Of a stretch of 54,534 bases of DNA, positions 54,180 to 54,534 are shown piece after piece. The position numbers and the translations under genes are program-made. The stretch is from Flavobacteriales bacterium (GTDB lineage: Bacteria; Bacteroidota; Bacteroidia; Flavobacteriales_D; Parvicellaceae): assembly GCA_020631555.1 (NCBI GenBank), contig JAHDGY010000011.1:1-54534 (forward strand). Direction: 5' to 3'. The stretch's first letter is position 1; every line of letters starts with the position of its first letter. Below the pieces are notes generated by a model. It did not search any database. It had not been told where the DNA came from and saw only the letters and a program-made list of their open reading frames with translations.

Positions 54180-54534
54180 TTTGAAACTTTAGGTCGCTTT
54201 GAATAATGGCGAGGAGGTTTTTAGATAAATGTCAATTGACCTCTTTATTCCATTCACAGATTAAATTTATTCCAGGGCTACGTCCGAATGAATTTCCGAA
54301 GTAATGGTCCGGATTTTCGGACGGGGCTAAAAGGCAGTAGCAGGAGCCGGTGGTTTTGGTGCGGGGGCTTTAAGCGGAATGACTGGAGCAGGTTGGTCTT
54401 GATCCCCTGCCCCAAAGGGGAGAAATTGCCCACGAGATTTTTAGCAATTTTAACCCCACGACCAACTGGAGATTCTTGCGAAAGTGAACAGTTTTTTTGA
54501 TTTATCTGAGCGAGACCTTTGAATAATTCAGATT
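54180..54534. other. Non-coding right end with repeat and GC-rich fragments
   Basis: After nrdA there is no supported gene. The region contains the right copy of the dispersed repeat (54273-54329), a Gly/Ala-rich short open stretch (54334-54402) that follows a TAA, and CCCCTGCCCCAAAGGGGAG (about 54403-54421), a partial inverted repeat. The base composition is clearly richer in GC than the genes before it, which suggests intergenic repeat debris or a remnant of a mobile or toxin-like gene. Confidence 0.5.
54273..54329 (-). repeat. Dispersed repeat, right copy (inverted)
   Basis: The reverse complement contains CCGGACCATTACTTCGGAAA followed by TTCATTCGGACGTAGCC, matching 579-614 with only a few differences. 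The unit is carried in opposite orientation to the left copy. Confidence 0.6.

Noticed and set aside
54288-54500. 70-residue frame at the right end
   Set aside because: It crosses the dispersed repeat and a GC-rich palindromic stretch; the translation looks like random repeat sequence.
1-54534. CRISPR arrays, tRNA and rRNA genes
   Set aside because: No regularly spaced repeats and no cloverleaf or rRNA-like segments were recognised by eye in the gaps between genes; a tRNAscan or Rfam run would settle this.

Overview
The window looks like part of a Bacteroidota chromosome, probably a marine or aquatic member of the Flavobacteriales. The signs are an AT-rich genome, a type IX secretion (T9SS) sorting tail on the protein at 43595-45505, PorE-like TPR/propeller/OmpA proteins, an XrtF-type exosortase locus, DUF3108/DUF1573/DUF3109 proteins, eukaryote-like NrdB, and promoters that fit the Bacteroidota -7 element TAnnTTTG. 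No tRNA, rRNA or CRISPR array was recognised.

Region 1 (1-711) holds the 3' end of an IS256-family transposase between short inverted repeats (a decayed IS) and a short dispersed repeat. A second copy of that repeat lies in inverted orientation at the far right end (about 54.3 kb).

Region 2 (712-22973, all minus strand) is a surface-polysaccharide locus. It reads from a Wzc-like tyrosine kinase/chain-length regulator, through a PglK/MsbA-like ABC flippase, to glycosyltransferases, a NodZ-like fucosyltransferase, a large unknown membrane protein, a methyltransferase, a WecE/WecD-like pair for a 4-amino-4,6-dideoxygalactose sugar, an OafA-type acyltransferase, a Wzy-like polymerase, a UXS/GalE-like epimerase, an AsnB-like amidotransferase and a WcaF-like acetyltransferase. 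Most genes overlap by 4-23 bp. No Wzx flippase, Wza exporter or typical priming phosphoglycosyltransferase is seen, so these would have to lie elsewhere.

Region 3 (23203-24493, plus strand, divergent from wzc) is a compact exosortase module: a 79-residue PID-CTERM-type substrate, XrtF (Cys89, Arg130, His149) and the XrtF-associated membrane protein. The mature part of the substrate would be only about 25-30 proline-rich residues. This is the most attractive small system in the window.

Region 4 (24577-36642) is mostly housekeeping: glyA, an HTTM-like membrane protein with a DUF5819-like partner, fumarylacetoacetase, an operon of S41 protease/DUF1573/DUF3108, a sodium:solute symporter, recR, and a GT2 protein fused to a degenerate WcaJ-like region. 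A strong hairpin with a T-run, possibly the end of a small RNA, lies between fahA and the DUF3108 gene.

Region 5 (36980-50221) has a branched-chain 2-oxoacid dehydrogenase E2, two tandem PorE-like proteins, a T9SS-secreted BNR-like protein, an O-methyltransferase, a LuxR-type regulator whose receiver domain lacks the phosphoacceptor Asp, a WG-repeat protein and a DUF3109 protein. Region 6 (50743-54179) is nrdB-nrdA, class Ia ribonucleotide reductase.
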